Source of the DNA: Gammaproteobacteria bacterium UBA5109
GTDB taxonomy: Bacteria > Pseudomonadota > Gammaproteobacteria > Pseudomonadales > Pseudohongiellaceae
NCBI GenBank assembly: GCA_002414385.1
Contig: DHZH01000001.1
Coordinates: forward strand, 186,431-250,430
Length of the DNA: 64,000 bases
Reading direction: 5' to 3'
The notes below the pieces were generated by a model, which had not been told where the DNA came from, ran no database searches, and saw nothing but the letters and a program-made list of their open reading frames with translations. The position numbers and the translations under genes were made by a program. This document shows positions 61,966 to 64,000 of the stretch, in pieces. Position 1 is the stretch's first letter. Each line of letters opens with the position of its first letter.

Positions 61966-62470
61966 GAGGGTCGCTGCTTAAATCTGCATTCTGTAGCTGA
62001 CGGATTATTTGTGAGACCAGATCCTGTCGCATTTCAGCCAGAATCAGTTCGGCTTCACTGGTCTTGGCAGCAGGATTGTCCGGGTCGGCTTCATAAATCC
62101 GAAACAGACTAAGCGGCCCTGAATCAATGAGGATTTCAGGTCCATTGCGCAACTGCCAGGAAGTAATCAGCGTCAGCTCATATTCACCGGCACGAACATT
62201 GCGGTTAACACTGACGATCCGTTCGCGGCTTCTTTCCTCATTAATACTCAGCACATACTCGGCATTGCCCTCCAGCAGTTCAAGCCCGGAAGCCTGCAGA
62301 CGGTCACGCAGCAAGCGCCCAATGGTATTGTTATCGGCATAGTTCAGCTGGATTTGCTGTAGCTGCTGAGGAAATGTGGCAGAGTCCGTGCCTCTCAGGG
62401 TAAAACCACATGCATTTAACAGCAGCAATGCCAGAAGGAAAAAAGTCAGTCTGTAATAGCCAGCGAACAT
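61961..62470 (-). CDS. lptE: LPS-assembly lipoprotein LptE
   Basis: 169 residues from ATG 62470 (AGGAGG 12 bases upstream, longer than ideal); a TTG start at 62497 is unlikely. Lipobox L-N-A-C with Cys near residue 21, followed by G-F-T-L-R-G. Forms the plug of the LptD barrel for LPS export. Its stop codon lies within a REP unit, so the C-terminus may have been set by the repeat. Downstream of leuS. Confidence 0.92.
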   Translation of the reverse strand: MFAGYYRLTFFLLALLLLNACGFTLRGTDSATFPQQLQQIQLNYADNNTIGRLLRDRLQASGLELLEGNAEYVLSINEERSRERIVSVNRNVRAGEYELTLITSWQLRNGPEILIDSGPLSLFRIYEADPDNPAAKTSEAELILAEMRQDLVSQIIRQLQNADLSSDPL

Positions 62471-62486
62471 GGGGTTACAGAGCCTC

Positions 62487-64000
62487 CTAATTGGCAACGA
62501 TGTTAACCAGTTTGCCGGGTACAGTGATGACTTTACGTACCGTCAGGTCGGCAATATGCTTCTGGATATTTTCATCCGCCAGCGCAGCACTTTGCATCTC
62601 ATCTTTGCTGCAATCAGCCGGCAATTCCAGTTTTGCCCGCAATTTACCATTAACCTGTGCAACCACGGTGATACTGCTTAGCTCCATCGCAGCTTCATCA
62701 TATGTCGGCCAGGGCGCATCAATCACGGCGTCCTTCCTGCCCAGGTGATACCAGAGCACATGACATAAATGCGGAGTGATCGGTGCCAGCAGGAGTATTA
62801 TGGCTTCCAGGGCTTCCTGGATTACTGCCTGGTCCTGAATGTCGTCAGCACTACTTTGCTCGGCAAACTTGCTGACAGCATTAAACAGTTCCATGACAGC
62901 TGCAATTGCAGTATTAAAAACCTGGCGGCGCTGATAATCATCAGTGACTTTTTTAATAGTGCTGTGGGTTTTCAGTCGTATGTCTTTTTGCACTACGTTC
63001 AGATCTTTCTGCTCGGGGCCAGTATTGCTGGACTGATGTGCAGCAACCAGCTTCCACAGGCGTTTAATAAAACGGTGTGCTCCTTCAACACCACTGTCAG
63101 ACCATTCAAGGCTCTGATCAGGCGGTGAAGCAAACATCATAAACAGGCGCACGGTATCGGCACCGTACTGCGCAATCAAGCCTTCAGGATCAACTGTATT
63201 ACCCTGTGACTTGGACATCTTGCTGCCATCCTTGAGCACCATTCCCTGGGTCAGCAGCTGCTTGAATGGTTCATCTGAGCTTAGCAGTCCGGCATCACGC
63301 ATTAACTTGTGAAAAAAGCGGGCGTAGAGCAGATGCAGAATGGCATGTTCAATTCCGCCAATATACTGATCCACCGGTAACCAGGAGTCAGCTTCACTGT
63401 TAAGCATGGCGGAATTTTCATCGCGACAGGTGAAGCGGGCGTAATACCAGGATGATTCCATGAAGGTATCAAAGGTATCGGTTTCCCGTTCCGCTTTAGC
63501 CTGGCATTTGGGACAGCTGGTTTCATAAAACTCCGGCATTTTCTTTATGGGAGACCCGCTGCCATCAAAAGTGACATCAGTTGGCAATAATACCGGCAGT
63601 TCAGATTCCGGTACCGGAACGGCGCCACACTGCTCACAATTGATTATTGGAATTGGTGTACCCCAGTAGCGCTGGCGACTGACACCCCAGTCACGCAGGC
63701 GGAAATTCACGGTTTTTCGACCGGTACCCTTGTCAGTGAAGTACTGCACAAGCCTGTCGAACACCTGCTCGAAATTCAGGCCATCATAGTCGCCGGAATT
63801 CATCACTATGCCTTTTTCCGTGAAAGCGGCCTGGCTGATATCGCAGACTTCATTACTGGCCGGTTTGATCACCTGTTTAATGGGCAGTGCGTAGGTTCTG
63901 GCAAATTCCCAGTCGCGCTGGTCATGGGCGGGAACCGACATGACTGCACCGGAACCGTAAGACATCAGGACGAAGTTGGCGATCCAGACCGGGACCTCTT
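62487..64000 (-). CDS. leuS: Leucine--tRNA ligase, C-terminal part (cut by window edge)
   Basis: 504 residues are present; the frame runs to the window edge and the N-terminus lies beyond. Visible: the editing domain end with G-S-G-A-V-M-S-V-P-A-H-D-Q-R-D, zinc-type C-P-K-C, the KMSKS loop K-M-S-K-S-Q-G-N-T near the middle, and the anticodon-binding C-terminus. Charges tRNA-Leu. Its stop lies 14 bp before the lptE start, the conserved leuS-lptE order. Confidence 0.95.
   Translation of the reverse strand, partial: EVPVWIANFVLMSYGSGAVMSVPAHDQRDWEFARTYALPIKQVIKPASNEVCDISQAAFTEKGIVMNSGDYDGLNFEQVFDRLVQYFTDKGTGRKTVNFRLRDWGVSRQRYWGTPIPIINCEQCGAVPVPESELPVLLPTDVTFDGSGSPIKKMPEFYETSCPKCQAKAERETDTFDTFMESSWYYARFTCRDENSAMLNSEADSWLPVDQYIGGIEHAILHLLYARFFHKLMRDAGLLSSDEPFKQLLTQGMVLKDGSKMSKSQGNTVDPEGLIAQYGADTVRLFMMFASPPDQSLEWSDSGVEGAHRFIKRLWKLVAAHQSSNTGPEQKDLNVVQKDIRLKTHSTIKKVTDDYQRRQVFNTAIAAVMELFNAVSKFAEQSSADDIQDQAVIQEALEAIILLLAPITPHLCHVLWYHLGRKDAVIDAPWPTYDEAAMELSSITVVAQVNGKLRAKLELPADCSKDEMQSAALADENIQKHIADLTVRKVITVPGKLVNIVAN

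Overview
The window is a contiguous piece of a gammaproteobacterial chromosome with about 63 protein genes, densely packed on both strands. The organism call rests on gene content: class Ia ribonucleotide reductase with NrdR boxes, an rnf operon followed by nth, a mrdA-rodA-rlpA-dacA-ybeD-lipB-lipA cluster, leuS-lptE-holA, cbpA-cbpM, RNase T, and Pseudomonas-like REP palindromes. An aerobic or facultative, probably marine or free-living lineage is likely, but the genus cannot be named from this sequence. I see no rRNA, tRNA, CRISPR array, prophage or insertion sequence. leuS is cut by the right edge.

Layout. 0.1-5.4 kb: acyltransferase, dinG, cysC, a secreted cyclophilin and a small coiled-coil protein. 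5.5-10.5 kb: nrdB and nrdA read leftward from a 776-bp leader carrying four NrdR-box-like palindromes and a DnaA-box-like site. 10.5-13.7 kb: small secreted protein, an ABC ATPase without a permease, and overlapping argF and argD. 13.9-21.2 kb: DUF2892 protein, galE, MBL hydrolase, GST, an orphan HyuB, monothiol glutaredoxin, an EamA transporter and cbpA-cbpM. 21.2-24.9 kb is an iron-linked patch: fumC and a thiamine-type PnuC operon diverge around a perfect Fur 7-1-7 site. It continues with bfr (perfect FNR/Anr box) and bfd (Fur-like box), separated by REP repeats. 25-29.7 kb: acyl-ACP synthetase-like gene, rnt, pyrC and argG. 29.7-36 kb: MscS-like channel, antiporter, nth and the rnf operon. 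36-43 kb: gloA, a Sfp-type phosphopantetheinyl transferase, two zinc-ribbon proteins, a SixA-like phosphatase, a methyltransferase, metG and an unknown monohaem protein. 43-50 kb: folD, a cloverleaf-like palindromic element, trpD and a complete MacAB-OMF efflux operon. 50.5-57.9 kb: elongation and cell-wall genes plus lipoate genes. 57.9-64 kb: a DUF5916 outer-membrane protein, then holA, yceI, lptE and leuS on the minus strand.

The most unusual feature is the rnf operon. It reads rnfA, a fused rnfB-rnfC', rnfD, rnfG, rnfE, nth. The 319-residue fusion joins the RnfB ferredoxin-like part to only the C-terminal two-cluster part of RnfC. The usual NADH/FMN-binding part of RnfC is absent, and all neighbouring genes overlap or abut, leaving no room for a separate rnfC. 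If this is not an assembly deletion, it is an Rnf/Rsx-type complex without the canonical NADH input module. Other points of interest are the two-flavour REP clusters, one of which supplies the lptE stop codon, the Fur site shared by fumC and the thiamine-transport pair, and the broken and inverted leuS-holA / mrdA-lipA superoperon.
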